Assembly: GCF_000733295.1 (NCBI RefSeq)
Contig: NZ_JPMI01000277.1
Location: 1 to 64,000, forward strand
DNA from: Archangium violaceum Cb vi76
Lineage (GTDB): Bacteria > Myxococcota > Myxococcia > Myxococcales > Myxococcaceae
Direction of reading: 5' to 3'
DNA: 64,000 bases
Shown: piece after piece, positions 23,447 to 34,471 of the stretch
How the letters are laid out: every line of letters begins with the position of its first letter
Numbering within the stretch: position 1 is the first letter of the stretch
Made by a program: the position numbers and the translations under genes
Notes under the pieces: model-generated
Told to the model about the DNA's origin: nothing
Database searches by the model: none
What the model saw: the letters and a program-made list of their open reading frames with translations, nothing else

Positions 23447-24207
23447 CTACTGCGCGACGATTCCCCCGTCCACCGGCAGCGCGGCCCCCGTGATGAAGGA
23501 CGCCGCGCTCGAGCTCAGCCACACCAGGGCCTCGCCGATCTCCTCCGGCTGCGCCATCCGCCCCACCGGCTCGATCGAAACCACCATGGCATCCAGCTCC
23601 GGACTGCCGTTGGTGCCCGACGTGATCATCGGCGTGCGGACCACTCCCGGGCACACCGCGTTGATGCGGATGTTGGCCTTCGCGTACTCCAGCGCTGCCG
23701 TCTTCGTGAGCCCCACCACGCCGTGCTTGGCCGCCACGTACGCCGGCGCCATCGGCATGCCCACTAGCCCGCCGCCGAGGCCGTGTTGACGATGCTGCAT
23801 CCCCCCTGCTTCAGCATCTGCTGGATCTCCTGCTTCATGCACAGCCACACCCCCTTGAGGTTGGTGGCCATGATGCGATCCCAGAGCTCCTCCGGATAAT
23901 CCGCCGTGGGCGCCATCACCCCGGCGATGCCCGCGTTGTTCACCGCGCAGTCCAGCCGCCCGAACGCCTCCACCGTTCCCCGGATCAGCGCCTCCACCTC
24001 GGCGGGCTTCGAGATGTCGCAGCGGATGAAGCGCGCCTCGCCCCCCTGCTTCTGGATGGCCGCCACCGTCTCCTCCCCTCCCTCCACGTTCACGTCGGAG
24101 ACGATCACCCTCGCCCCCTCGCGCGCGAACACCGCCGCCGCCGCACGGCCAATCCCCGAGCCCGCCCCCGTCACCAGCGCTGCCTTGCCTTCCAATCTCC
24201 TGCTCAT
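23447..24207 (-). pseudogene. Short-chain dehydrogenase/reductase, single-base frameshift
   Basis: ATG 24207 (GGAGA upstream) begins a classical SDR: VTGAGSGIGRAAA binds the cofactor, NNAGIAG is in place, and Ser of IVNTAS is the catalytic serine. At about 23764 the frame ends at a TAG; dropping to the neighbouring frame continues at once as GLVGMPMAPAYVAAKHGVVG with the YxxxK pair, then NAVCPGVVRTPM and the C-terminal DGGIVAQ. Adding one C in GGC(C)TAG restores about 253 aa, normal length. Either a recent mutation or a sequencing error. The substrate is not predictable. Divergent from ahcY. Confidence 0.85.
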
Positions 24208-24369
24208 GGATGTCTCCCCAGCTCCCGGCCACTCGCTGTTCCGGCCGGCTCCACCCACCGTGACAAAGAAGCCCTCCCTGAGGAAGTCTTCGTCCACCCC
24301 CTCGCCCGGCGCCTCGGGGGGTTCACTTCTGTGGCGACACCCCACCCTCTTGTTGTAGGGTCCGCCCAC

Positions 24370-24432
24370 CCTGAGGAGCGCTGCAACGGGGGTCCCTCCC
24401 CGCCAGGCTCAGGTTCGTGCAACGGCGCTCGC
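24370..24432 (+). ncRNA. SAH riboswitch
   Basis: CTGAGGAGCGCTGCAACGGG followed by GCCAGGCTCAGG and CAACGGCGCTC matches the S-adenosylhomocysteine riboswitch consensus (GAGGAGCGCUGC, CCAGGCUCG, ACGGCGCUC). CTGAG pairs with CTCAG, and GAGCGC with GCGCTC in the pseudoknot typical of the class. It lies 75 bases before ahcY and would turn expression up when SAH accumulates. Confidence 0.9.
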
Positions 24433-24506
24433 TGACTCGTGGCTGGATGCCCGGGAGGCGAGCAGGTCCCGTCGCCCACATCCAGCCCCCTGCCGAGGAG
24501 CACCGC

Positions 24507-25925
<1,419 letters not shown>

Positions 25926-25955
25926 AGAGCCGCTCTCGAGGTGAGGTAGCAAGGG

Positions 25956-25991
25956 CCCCGGCCGCCATCAGGCGAGCCGGGGTTCTTCTTT
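25956..25991 (+). terminator. Terminator of ahcY, copy 2 of a repeated element
   Basis: CCCCGGC (25956-25962) pairs with GCCGGGG (25976-25982), inner CGCC/GGCG stem on an ATCA loop, one bulged A, then TTCTTCTTT. The hairpin and the preceding GTAGCAA are the same as at 14994-15029. Confidence 0.8.
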
Positions 25992-26003
25992 GGGGGGGGG
26001 TGA

Positions 26004-28136
26004 TCAGCCCGAGATCACATCCTTGTCGTGACGCGCCCAGTGCCGGTGCTGCGCGATGGCGGCGATGAACTTCGTGGCGAAGTCCTGGCCACCCGCGTCG
26101 CCCACGACGACGCCCAGCGCCGGGGTGGACACGCCCGCGGTCCGTAGCAACTCGGCGGCCTCCTTCGTCACCCCGATGGCCTTGCAGTGACGGTAGGCCT
26201 CCTGGATGAAGTGCACCGAGTCCCCGTCCTTCTTGAGCACGGCCACGCTCGCGGCGCCCCCGGGCACGAAGACGGCGTCGTACTCGAACGAGCCCGTGGT
26301 GAGCGCGCTCTTGTCCACCTTGACCGGCTGCCCGTCCGAGCCCTTCACCGTCCCCAGGCGCCGGGAGATGATCACCAGCTCACCGCCCGCCTGCTCGATG
26401 GCCGCCTTCGTGGACTGGAGATCCGCCGCGTCGAAGCCATCCCCCACGAGCACGCCGATGCGCCGCGTCTTGATGGAGTCCTTCTTCTGGTTCTCCTGGC
26501 TCAGCGCGGGCGACTTGTCGATCACCGGCAGCCCGAGCGTATCGGCCACCTTCTCGAGCTTGCCCTTCACCGCCGTCATCGTGGGCACCGTCATCCCCAG
26601 GCCCTGCGCCACCTCCGTGACGAGCTCCGCGTCGATCTTCGCGAGGATCTGCTCGACCACGCGCTTGCGCACCTCCTCCCGCTCGACCTTTCCCAGCTCG
26701 AACTGGAGCGCCATGATGAGGTGCTCGCGCTCGGGCTTGGACATGCTGCGGAAGAACAGGCCCGCCTGACTGAAGTGATCCTGGAAGCTCTCCGCGCGCT
26801 GGCGCACCTTCTCGCCGGACACCTTCTCCGGGAAGTGCCGGTAGCCACCCTTCTCCGCCGCGGCCATGAACGGGCAGCCCCCCCCCAGCGAGTTGGGGAA
26901 GTAGTTGGCCCGACCCGCGTCGATGGTCTGCCGGTGGAAGCCGTCCTGGTGGAAGTTGTGGACCGGCGCGATGGGGCGGTTGATGGGAATCTCCGTGAAG
27001 TTCGGCCCGCCCAGCCGCGTGAGCTGCGTGTCCAGGTACGAGAAGTTGCGCGCCTGCAGCAGCGGATCATCCGTGAAGTCGATTCCCGGCACGACGTGCG
27101 CGGTGCAGAACGCCACCTGCTCCGTCTCCGCGAAGAAGTTCGTCGGATTGCGGTTGAGCACCAGCTTGCCCACGCGGCGCACCGGCACGAGCTCCTCCGG
27201 GATGAGCTTCGTCGCGTCCAGCAGCTCGATGCCCAGCTTGTCCGCGTCCTTCTCCTCGATGATCTGCAGGCCGAGCTCCCACTCGGGGAAGTTGCCCTTC
27301 TCGATGGCCTCCCAGAGGTCTCGGCGGTGGAAGTCCGGGTCCTTGCCCGCGAGCTTCTGGCTCTCGTCCCACACGAGCGAGTGCACACCGAGCACCGGCT
27401 TCCAGTGGAACTTCACGAAGCGTGACACGCCCTGCGCGTTGACCAGGCGGAAGGTGTGGACCCCGAAGCCCTCCATCATCCGGTAGCTGCGGGGGATGGC
27501 CCGGTCGGACATGATCCACATGATCATGTGCGCCGTCTCCGGCACGAGCGACACGAAGTCCCAGAAGGAGTCGTGCGCGGTGGCGGCCTGGGGCATCTCG
27601 TGGTGCGGCTCGGGCTTGGCCGCGTGGACCACGTCCGGGAACTTGATGCCGTCCTGGATGAAGAAGACGGGGATGTTGTTGCCCACCAGATCCCAGTTCC
27701 CCTCCTCCGTGTAGAACTTCACGGCGAAGCCCCGCACGTCCCGCACCGTATCCGCCGAGCCTCGCGAGCCCGCCACGGTGGAGAAGCGCACGAAGACGGG
27801 CGTCTTCTTGGACGGATCCTGGAAGACCTTCGCCTTGGTGTACTCGGCCAGGGACTCGTAGACCTGGAAGTAGCCGTGCGCCGCCGAGCCTCGCGCATGA
27901 ACCACCCGCTCCGGGATGCGCTCGTGATCGAAGCGCATGATCTTCTCACGGAGGTGGAAGTCCTCCAGCAGCGTGGGACCCCGCGCCCCGATCCGTAAGG
28001 AATTGTCCGTATCCTCGACGGGAACACCCTGCCCCGTCGTCATCCGCTGTCCCGTGGGGTCCGAACGGTTCTTCTCCAGTTCCTGGTCCTTGCTGCGCTC
28101 GTTGATGCTCACCGTCTCCGGGGTCTTCTTGTCCAC
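26004..28136 (-). CDS. katE: Large-subunit catalase (HPII type)
   Basis: 710 aa from GTG 28136; AGGAGGA is seven bases upstream of it, whereas the in-frame GTG at 28142 would touch the ribosome site, so the shorter start is preferred. It breaks down hydrogen peroxide to water and oxygen. Distal heme residues are in [12 protein letters not shown] (His) and [12 protein letters not shown] (Asn); the proximal tyrosine is in [16 protein letters not shown]. Residues from about 565 on ([16 protein letters not shown] ... FVPGGAASV) are the flavodoxin/DJ-1-like C-terminal domain that separates large catalases from the small ones. A stress-protection enzyme, usually stationary-phase controlled. Confidence 0.96.
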   Translation of the reverse strand: MDKKTPETVSINERSKDQELEKNRSDPTGQRMTTGQGVPVEDTDNSLRIGARGPTLLEDFHLREKIMRFDHERIPERVVHARGSAAHGYFQVYESLAEYTKAKVFQDPSKKTPVFVRFSTVAGSRGSADTVRDVRGFAVKFYTEEGNWDLVGNNIPVFFIQDGIKFPDVVHAAKPEPHHEMPQAATAHDSFWDFVSLVPETAHMIMWIMSDRAIPRSYRMMEGFGVHTFRLVNAQGVSRFVKFHWKPVLGVHSLVWDESQKLAGKDPDFHRRDLWEAIEKGNFPEWELGLQIIEEKDADKLGIELLDATKLIPEELVPVRRVGKLVLNRNPTNFFAETEQVAFCTAHVVPGIDFTDDPLLQARNFSYLDTQLTRLGGPNFTEIPINRPIAPVHNFHQDGFHRQTIDAGRANYFPNSLGGGCPFMAAAEKGGYRHFPEKVSGEKVRQRAESFQDHFSQAGLFFRSMSKPEREHLIMALQFELGKVEREEVRKRVVEQILAKIDAELVTEVAQGLGMTVPTMTAVKGKLEKVADTLGLPVIDKSPALSQENQKKDSIKTRRIGVLVGDGFDAADLQSTKAAIEQAGGELVIISRRLGTVKGSDGQPVKVDKSALTTGSFEYDAVFVPGGAASVAVLKKDGDSVHFIQEAYRHCKAIGVTKEAAELLRTAGVSTPALGVVVGDAGGQDFATKFIAAIAQHRHWARHDKDVISG

Positions 28137-28142
28137 AGGCAC

Positions 28143-28653
28143 TCCTCCTAGGCGCCCTCCGGGGTAAACATCGGTTCACTGGCATGCGAGCGCCCACCTC
28201 CGCACGGGAGCGGACGCTGCCCATTGGAGAACGGATTCCGCCCGGACTTGTGCGGGCGCGACGGTGTGGGGGCTACCTGCCCGACAGTCAGGGCTGTTGG
28301 ACCCGGGCGCTGAGCCGCTCCTCGCGGATGAGCAGGAGCTCGCGCGCGATGAGCTGCGCGGAAGAAACGCGAGGCGAGGATGAACCCCACCTGCCCCCCC
28401 TGTTGTGGACCAAACGGACAGCGCCTCGCCTGGCGCTGTTCCTCTCCTCCGCACCCCTCGCTCTCCACTCCCCGCTCGCGCCTCACGGCGGCGCCTCGCC
28501 AACCCCCCGGATTTATTTGAGCAACAACGAGATTCTCATGCCGTGATGCGAAAAATAACGGGGGTTTCCCGACATCCGGAGTGCGCGCGGTGAATGGCAC
28601 GGGGGCTGCTACGTGCCCGAACGCAACGCGTCACCGCCCGGAGGGAGTCGGAA
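28143..28653. other. Divergent intergenic region between katE and opgG
   Basis: About 510 bases without a convincing gene. It must hold the promoters of both divergent units. An AT-rich patch at 28508-28560 (TTATTTGAGCAACAACGAG, then GCGAAAAATAACGG) is the likeliest promoter area. A minus-strand stretch at about 28305-28380 reads like a short coding tail (QLIARELLLIREERL) and ends in a stop, but has no start. Confidence 0.35.
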
Positions 28654-30159
28654 GTGAAGTCGATGAAGTGGGCTGTACGAGGAGCACGTCTGGCCTGCGT
28701 GCTCGGTGCTCTGTGGTCCGTGGTGGCCGTGGCCGCACCCAAGCCCGCGTTCAGCGCCGAGCGGGTGCGGGAACGGGCCCGGGAGCTGGCCGGACGCCCC
28801 TACCAGGCCCCGGTGGCGGCCCTCCCTCCCGAGTACGCACGGCTCACGTACGACCAGTACCGCGACATCCGCTACCGCAACGAGCGCGCCCGGTGGCGCG
28901 ACGCCGGCCTGCCCTTCCAGGCGCAGTTCTTCCACCCCGGCTTCCTCTACACCTCGCCCGTCACGGTGCACGAGGTGGTGGGCGGGCGCGTGGAGACGGT
29001 GCGGTTCTCACCGGACCTCTATGCTCATGGCGCGCTGGCGCCGGCCCCCGCGCGGATGGAGGGCTTCGCGGGCTTCCGGCTCACCCACCCGCTCAACCGG
29101 CCGGACCACTTCGACGAGGTGGTGTCGTTCCTCGGGGCCAGCTACTTCCGCTCCCTGGGCCGGGGCAACGTGTACGGACTGTCCGCGCGCGGGCTGGCCA
29201 TCGACACGGCGCTCCCCGAGGGCGAGGAGTTCCCCTCGTTCCGCGAGTTCTGGCTGGAGAAGCCGGCGCCCGGCGCGGACCGCATCGTGGTGCATGCGCT
29301 GCTCGACAGCCCGAGCGTCACCGGCGCGTACCGCTTCGTCATCATCCCCGGCGAGCGCACGGTGATGGAGGTGGAGGCGTCTCTCCACGCGCGCAAGGCG
29401 GTGAAGCGGCTCGGAGTGGCACCGCTCACCAGCATGTACCTCTTCGGGGAGAACGACCGTGGCACCCCGGACGACTTCCGGCCCGAGGTGCATGACTCGG
29501 ACGGGCTCTTCCTGTGGACGAAGGGCGGCGAGCGGTTGTGGCGCCCACTGCGCAACCCCGGCCAGCTGAGCGTCTCCAGCTTCCAGGTGGACGGCCCGCG
29601 CACCTTCGGCCTGCTGCAACGCGATCAAGCCTTCACCAGCTACGAGGACCTCGAGGCGCGCTACGACAAGCGCCCCGGTGTCTGGGTGGAGCCGGTGGGC
29701 GATTGGGGCCGGGGCGTGGTGCAGTTGGTGGAGCTCCCCACCCCGGAGGAGGTGCACGACAACATCGTGGCCTACTGGGTGCCCGAGGCGCCCTTCAAGC
29801 CCGGCACCGAGCTGCGCCTGGGCTGGCGGCTGCACTGGGGGAGCACGCCGCCCGAGCCCTCCACGGTGGCCCACACCACCGCCACGCGCGAGGCTGCGGG
29901 CAGTACGCCCGGGGCCCGGCGCTTCATCCTCGAGTTCTCGCGCGGCGGTACCGAGGGCTCGGGCCCGGTGGAGGCGGTCGTCACCACCTCGACGGGCCAG
30001 GTGCTCCGCCCCACCGCACAGCACAACGACGTCACCGGCGGCTGGAGGGTCACCTTCGAGCTGCTACCCGGGACAGGCGCCCCCGCAGAGCTGCGCTGCT
30101 TCCTCCGACGTGGATCCGAAACCCTCACCGAGACCTGGAGTTACCTATGGACCCCGTGA
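28654..30159 (+). CDS. opgG: Periplasmic glucan biosynthesis protein OpgG/MdoG
   Basis: 501 aa. GTG 28654 is chosen for the GGAGGGAG site nine bases upstream; ATG 28663 is possible. A signal peptide (WAVRGARLACVLGALWSVVAVAA) leads to the periplasm. The family pattern is clear: LPPEYARLTYDQYRDIRY, FFHPGFLY, GASYFRSLGRGNVYGLSARGLAI and the all-beta C-terminal domain. OpgG is needed to make or branch osmoregulated periplasmic glucans. The 3' end overlaps the next gene by 13 bases and opgH follows, the usual partner. Confidence 0.93.
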   Translation: MKSMKWAVRGARLACVLGALWSVVAVAAPKPAFSAERVRERARELAGRPYQAPVAALPPEYARLTYDQYRDIRYRNERARWRDAGLPFQAQFFHPGFLYTSPVTVHEVVGGRVETVRFSPDLYAHGALAPAPARMEGFAGFRLTHPLNRPDHFDEVVSFLGASYFRSLGRGNVYGLSARGLAIDTALPEGEEFPSFREFWLEKPAPGADRIVVHALLDSPSVTGAYRFVIIPGERTVMEVEASLHARKAVKRLGVAPLTSMYLFGENDRGTPDDFRPEVHDSDGLFLWTKGGERLWRPLRNPGQLSVSSFQVDGPRTFGLLQRDQAFTSYEDLEARYDKRPGVWVEPVGDWGRGVVQLVELPTPEEVHDNIVAYWVPEAPFKPGTELRLGWRLHWGSTPPEPSTVAHTTATREAAGSTPGARRFILEFSRGGTEGSGPVEAVVTTSTGQVLRPTAQHNDVTGGWRVTFELLPGTGAPAELRCFLRRGSETLTETWSYLWTP

Positions 30160-30629
30160 TGACGCCGACCTTCTTCCCCTCCTCCGCGGACGCGCGCGAG
30201 GCGCTCGATGCCTTCTTCGAGTCCTTCGGCTTCACCACGGACGCGGACCTCTCCCGGTTGTCGGCGTGGGTGCTCGGCACGCGGGGCCAGGAGGCGCGAG
30301 ACGCGGTGGAGCTCGCCCGGGCCCGGATGGAGGACTGGCTGTCCGGAGTGCTCGGCGCGGGCCTCGCGAGGGGTGGCGCGCTGCTGTCCCGCGGCCGTGC
30401 GGCCTTCGTGCTGTGCGAGGCGGCGCGCTGGGGCGCGGACGTCCTCACCCTGGGCCCAGGCGAGGTGCCGCCGGAGCTCACGCGGGCCCTGCGCGCCGCG
30501 GTACCCGTCCCCGCGCCGAGGGAGCTGCCCACGGTGATGCCAGAGCAGCAGTTGGTGCTGTGGCCCCTGGGTGAGCTCTTCCGCCGCTGGTGGCGGGCGG
30601 GAGAGCCGGACGTCTCCATCTCTCGCTGA
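30147..30629 (+). CDS. Hypothetical protein between opgG and opgH
   Basis: 160 aa from ATG 30147, inside the last codons of opgG, with GGAG eight bases upstream. Soluble, helical, no signal peptide or membrane segment. I do not recognise it. Features: DAREALDAFFESFGFTTDADL at the start, a Gly/Ala/Arg-rich middle, and LVLWPLGELFRRWW at the end. It overlaps opgG and ends 14 bases before opgH, so it is translationally tied to glucan synthesis; a cytoplasmic regulator or assembly factor of the OpgH synthase is a reasonable inference. Confidence 0.7.
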   Translation: MDPVMTPTFFPSSADAREALDAFFESFGFTTDADLSRLSAWVLGTRGQEARDAVELARARMEDWLSGVLGAGLARGGALLSRGRAAFVLCEAARWGADVLTLGPGEVPPELTRALRAAVPVPAPRELPTVMPEQQLVLWPLGELFRRWWRAGEPDVSISR

Positions 30630-30643
30630 GCCTCGGGAGCACC

Positions 30644-32641
30644 ATGCACGCGCATTCGTTCTCGCCCGACACCACCGGGCTTCGGCGGGGGTGTGTCCTC
30701 GGCCTGGCCGCGAGCTCCACCCTGCTCGGAACGTGGGAGATGTACTGGCTGCTGAGCGACTGGGGACTCACCGCTCCCGAGGTGGTGATGCTGGGACTCT
30801 TCGCCCTGTGCTTCGCCTGGATCTCCCTGTCCTTCTGGACGGCGGTGGCGGGCTTCCTCGAGCTCGCGCTCGGAGGGCGGGTGCCGGGCCTCCGGTGGCC
30901 GGACGCGAAGGAGGAAGCCGCTCCGCTGAACGGCCGCACCGCGGTGGTGATGCCCATCCACAACGAGGATCCGGCGTCGGTCTTCGCCAACGTGCAGGCC
31001 ACCTACGAGTCCCTGGCGGCCACGGGGCGGCTGGACTGCTTCGACTTCTACGTGCTGAGCGATTCCACGCGCGCGGAGGCCTGGGTGGCCGAGGAGCTGG
31101 CGTGGGCGGACCTGTGCCAGCGGGTGGGCGGACAGGGGCGCATCTTCTACCGGCGGCGCTCGGACAACACGGGGAAGAAGGCGGGCAACCTCGCCGACTT
31201 CTGCGAGCGCTGGGGCCGGCGCTACGACTTCATGGTGGTGCTGGACGCCGACAGCATCATGGCGGGCGAGACGCTGGTGAAGATGGCGCGGCTGATGGAG
31301 CTCAATCCGCGCGCGGGCATCCTCCAGGCGCCGCCGCGGTGCGTGGGGAAGACCACGCTCTTCGCGCGGCTGCAACAGTTCGCCGGGCGGGTGTACGGGC
31401 CGGTGGTGGCGGCGGGCGCGGCGGCGTGGCAGCTCGGCGAGTCCAACTACTGGGGCCACAACGCCATCCTGCGCGTGTCCGCCTTCACCGAGCACTGCGG
31501 ACTTCCGGTGCTGCCGGGGCAGCAGCCCTTCGGCGGCCACATCCTCAGCCATGACTTCGTGGAGGCGGCGCTGATGCGGCGCGCGGGCTACACGGTGTGG
31601 CTGGTGCCGGAGCTGGACGGCAGCTACGAGCAGTCCCCGCCCCACCTGCTGGCGTACGCGCAGCGGGATCGGCGCTGGTGCCAGGGCAACCTCCAGCACC
31701 TGCGGCTGGTGCTCGCGGGCGGGCTGCACCCGGTGAGCCGGGCCCACTTCCTCATGGGGGTGATGTCCTACGTGGCCTCACCGCTGTGGCTGCTCTTCCT
31801 GCTGGCGGGACTGGGGGCGGCGCTGCACGGCCGCGTCGTGGACCTGGAGTCCTCCATGCTCGACAGCGAGGGCGCGCTGTGGCTGATGGGTGTGTCCATG
31901 GCCATGCTGCTGCTGCCCAAGGTGTTCGGCCTGGTGCTGGCGCTGGCGCGGCGGGAAGAGGCGGAGCGCATGGGCGGCCGGGTGCGGCTGGTGCTGAGCG
32001 CGCTGGCGGAGATCGGGATGTCCACGCTGCTCGCCCCGGTGATGATGCTCTTCCAGTCGCACTTCGTTTTCGGGACGCTGCTCGGCTACCGGGTGTCCTG
32101 GACGAGCCAGCAGCGCGATGATGAGGAATTGCCGTGGGCGGAGGCGGCGCGGCGCCACGCGGTGCACACGCTGGCGGGCGTGGTGCTGACGGCGGTGGTG
32201 CTCGTGTCGTCCCCGGGACTGCTCGCGTGGCTGTCGCCCGTGGTGGTGGGGCTGTTGCTGTCCATTCCGTTGTCGGTGTGGACGGCGCGCGCTTCGCTGG
32301 GCACGTGGGCGCGGCGGCACGGCCTGTTCCTCATCCCCGAGGAGTCGGATGCTCCACCGGTGCTGACCCGGGCGCTCGAGCTCGCGCAACGGCCACTGGC
32401 GCCGGTGGAGGACGGACTGGAGCGGGTGCTGACGGATCCACGCGCCCATGCCCTGCACCTGGCGCTGCTGGAGTCGCTCCCGGGCTCGGGGGCGATGCCG
32501 CTCGTGCTCGCCTCGGCACGCCGCAAGCTGTTGGAGGGAACGCCCGAGCCTCTCTCCACGCAGGAAAAGACGGCGGCGCTGCTGGACGCGGAGACGCTCA
32601 CGCAAGCGCGGAGCCGGTACGCCGTCCGCTTCGGTACCTGA
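30644..32641 (+). CDS. opgH: Glucan glucosyltransferase OpgH/MdoH
   Basis: 665 aa from ATG 30644 (GGGAG upstream). Membrane-bound GT2 enzyme that polymerises beta-1,2-glucan from UDP-glucose for export. Two N-terminal helices precede the catalytic domain: VVMPIHNEDPASVFANV, MVVLDADS (DxD), ILSHDFVEAALMRRAG (catalytic Asp) and QRDRRWCQGN (QxxRW). Several helices follow (LLFLLAGLGAALHG, FGLVLALA, LLSIPLSVW) that form the channel. It is somewhat shorter at the N-terminus than the enterobacterial protein. Last gene of the opg operon. Confidence 0.93.
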   Translation: MHAHSFSPDTTGLRRGCVLGLAASSTLLGTWEMYWLLSDWGLTAPEVVMLGLFALCFAWISLSFWTAVAGFLELALGGRVPGLRWPDAKEEAAPLNGRTAVVMPIHNEDPASVFANVQATYESLAATGRLDCFDFYVLSDSTRAEAWVAEELAWADLCQRVGGQGRIFYRRRSDNTGKKAGNLADFCERWGRRYDFMVVLDADSIMAGETLVKMARLMELNPRAGILQAPPRCVGKTTLFARLQQFAGRVYGPVVAAGAAAWQLGESNYWGHNAILRVSAFTEHCGLPVLPGQQPFGGHILSHDFVEAALMRRAGYTVWLVPELDGSYEQSPPHLLAYAQRDRRWCQGNLQHLRLVLAGGLHPVSRAHFLMGVMSYVASPLWLLFLLAGLGAALHGRVVDLESSMLDSEGALWLMGVSMAMLLLPKVFGLVLALARREEAERMGGRVRLVLSALAEIGMSTLLAPVMMLFQSHFVFGTLLGYRVSWTSQQRDDEELPWAEAARRHAVHTLAGVVLTAVVLVSSPGLLAWLSPVVVGLLLSIPLSVWTARASLGTWARRHGLFLIPEESDAPPVLTRALELAQRPLAPVEDGLERVLTDPRAHALHLALLESLPGSGAMPLVLASARRKLLEGTPEPLSTQEKTAALLDAETLTQARSRYAVRFGT

Positions 32642-32708
32642 CGGGGCTGCTACTACCGGGCGAGCGCAACGGTGGGCCTGTGCGAGCCGTGGGAGGGCGC
32701 GGCTCGCT

Positions 32709-33696
32709 TCAGGGCTTCGCGGGGGCCGGTGCCAGCGTGCGGGTGAAGAAGCGCACCGCGTCCCCGGTCCACTCGCGGTGGAGCTTCTCGCGGTCCACGC
32801 CGGGCGGGTCCACGCAGATGTCCCGCGCCTCCTGCTTCGCCTCGGGCATGCAGGGCGCGAGGAAGACGTAGTGCCCCGCGCGCGGGACGAGCGTGTACTC
32901 GGGTGCCGCGGGCAGCGAGGCGCGCACGTGGCCCGCGTGGTCCGCCACCGGGAGCACCTCGTCCTTCGCGGCGGCGTACAGGCGCACGGGCACCTTCACG
33001 TTCTTCAGGCCGGCCTTGTCGAAGAAGACGCCCACCGGCGCCATGGTGAAGATGGCGCGGATGCGCGGCTCCGCGGTGTCCTTCAGGTCCGGACGCGTGA
33101 CGCGCACCTTCGGCAGCAGCCCGCAGAGCACCGCCTGCCTCTTCGTCCGGCACCGCGCCCGCCAGCAGCAGCGTGGTGTAGCCGCCGGCGGAGAAGCCCA
33201 GGGCCCCCACGCGGCCCACGTCCACGGAGGAGCCCACCGTCGGGTCCGCCAGCACGCCGTCGAGCAGGGCCTTCACCTGGAGCGCCCGCCCGAGCCACAC
33301 CGCGTCCGTGCCGGCCAGCGGCCCCTGGGCGTCCTTGAAGCTGGCGCCCGGGTGGTCGAGCGACGCGACGACGAAGCCCTCGCGCGCGAGCGCCGTGGCG
33401 ACGTCATGGTGTCCCCAGCGGCTGCCACCATGCCCGTGGGAGATGAGCACCAGCGGGTAGCGGCCGGGGACGGGCTCCAGCTCCTTGCCCGCGTCGGCGC
33501 GCCACGCCCCCACGGGGAGCGGCTCCGCGGGCTGGGCGGCGGGGTAGAAGACGAGGCCCGCCATGGGACCTCCATTGACGGGGTCCTTGAGTGCCAGCTC
33601 GCGGAAGCCCACGCCCGCGGCCTGCGCGGCGGCGGTGGTGCTCAGGAAGAAGGTGAGGAGGGCGAGGGCTCGGGAGAGAATTCCTGGGGTGCGCAT
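32709..33696 (-). pseudogene. Secreted alpha/beta hydrolase (dienelactone/PAF-hydrolase-like), frameshifted
   Basis: ATG 33696 starts a signal peptide (LSRALALLTFFLSTTAAAQA). The fold reads YPLVLISHGHGGSRWGHHD (oxyanion region), VASLDHPGA, then the nucleophile elbow GALGFSAGGYTTLLLAG. Near 33140 the frame shifts by one base: the first frame runs into random sequence, the second continues CGLLPKVRVTRPDLKD, IFTMAPVGVFFDK, KDEVLPVADHAG (acid) and PRAGHYVFLAPC (His). Together about 330 aa, normal length, so the lesion is a single indel near 33130-33160. Substrate unknown. Confidence 0.8.
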
Positions 33697-33776
33697 GACG
33701 GACATCACGTGCCAGCAGCACCTCCATTGCAGGTGCCTGCTGCGCTATTTCTCCGCGGGCGGCTTCCCCCTCTCCC

Positions 33777-34301
33777 TCAGGAGTGGTGCGCCACCGCGGC
33801 CTTCACCCAGCGCAGGATGCTCGCCTCGTCGATGTCCGCGGCGCTGCGCACCTTGAGGTGGCGCATGGTCTTCCCGGAGCCCTCGAGCTTTCCTTCCGGG
33901 TCGTCGAGCTTCTCCGGGGGCGCCATGATGCTGAGGGCGGCGTAGGTCGTCGAGGCGTAGAGCGCACAGAACCCGCCCTTCAGCTCGAAGTAGGGCATGC
34001 CCCACTTCATGGACTCGCGGGCGCCGGGGGCGGCCTTCTTCACCAGGGCACGCAGGGCCTCGAGGTACTCGCGCAGCTCCGGGGGCTGCTGCGCGAAGAA
34101 GGCGTCCGCCGGGGCTCCGAGGTCCTCGCGGCGCAGGTATTGGCGGGCAGGAGTCTTCTTGGCGGCCGCGCCCTTCGCCGGGGTCTTCGCGGGCGTCTTC
34201 CTCGCGGGCGTCTTCCTCGCGGCGCTCTTCCTGGCGGGGGGATTCTTCGTGGGTGTTTTCTTCCTGGGTGTCTTCTTCGCCATCGCCTTGCGTGCTGCCA
34301 T
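33777..34301 (-). CDS. DUF1801 protein with histone-H1-like basic tail
   Basis: 174 aa. Residues 1-55 are Lys/Ala/Pro/Thr repeats (KKTPRKKTPTK, KTPARKTPAKTPAK) like histone H1 tails and should bind DNA or RNA. Residues 65-170 are a DUF1801/YdhG domain: ELREYLEALRALVKKAAPGA, SMKWGMPYFEL, FCALYASTTYAALSIM. The domain has unknown function. Basic H1-like tails are common in myxobacteria. Transcribed alone; no strong ribosome site is apparent, so the start could be MAKKTP a few codons downstream. Confidence 0.75.
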   Translation of the reverse strand: MAARKAMAKKTPRKKTPTKNPPARKSAARKTPARKTPAKTPAKGAAAKKTPARQYLRREDLGAPADAFFAQQPPELREYLEALRALVKKAAPGARESMKWGMPYFELKGGFCALYASTTYAALSIMAPPEKLDDPEGKLEGSGKTMRHLKVRSAADIDEASILRWVKAAVAHHS

Positions 34302-34471
34302 CAGAGCCTCCGAGGCCCCGGACCGCCGGGGCGGGCGGGGAGGCTACCCCGCTTCACCACCGAGGTGTTCACGTCCTGGCTCCCCAGGGGCCAGCTCGGG
34401 TTGCGCAACCTCCGCGAGGTGACCACCCTCTCAGAGCGACACCGTCGTCCGCCACGAGCCCCGAGCCCTGG

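Noticed and set aside
28148-28600. A 150-codon minus-strand gene upstream of katE
   Set aside because: No ribosome site, low-complexity Arg/Gly/Pro translation and no motif.
33100-33170. Programmed frameshifting in the secreted alpha/beta hydrolase
   Set aside because: No slippery heptamer or following structure is apparent; a plain indel explains it.
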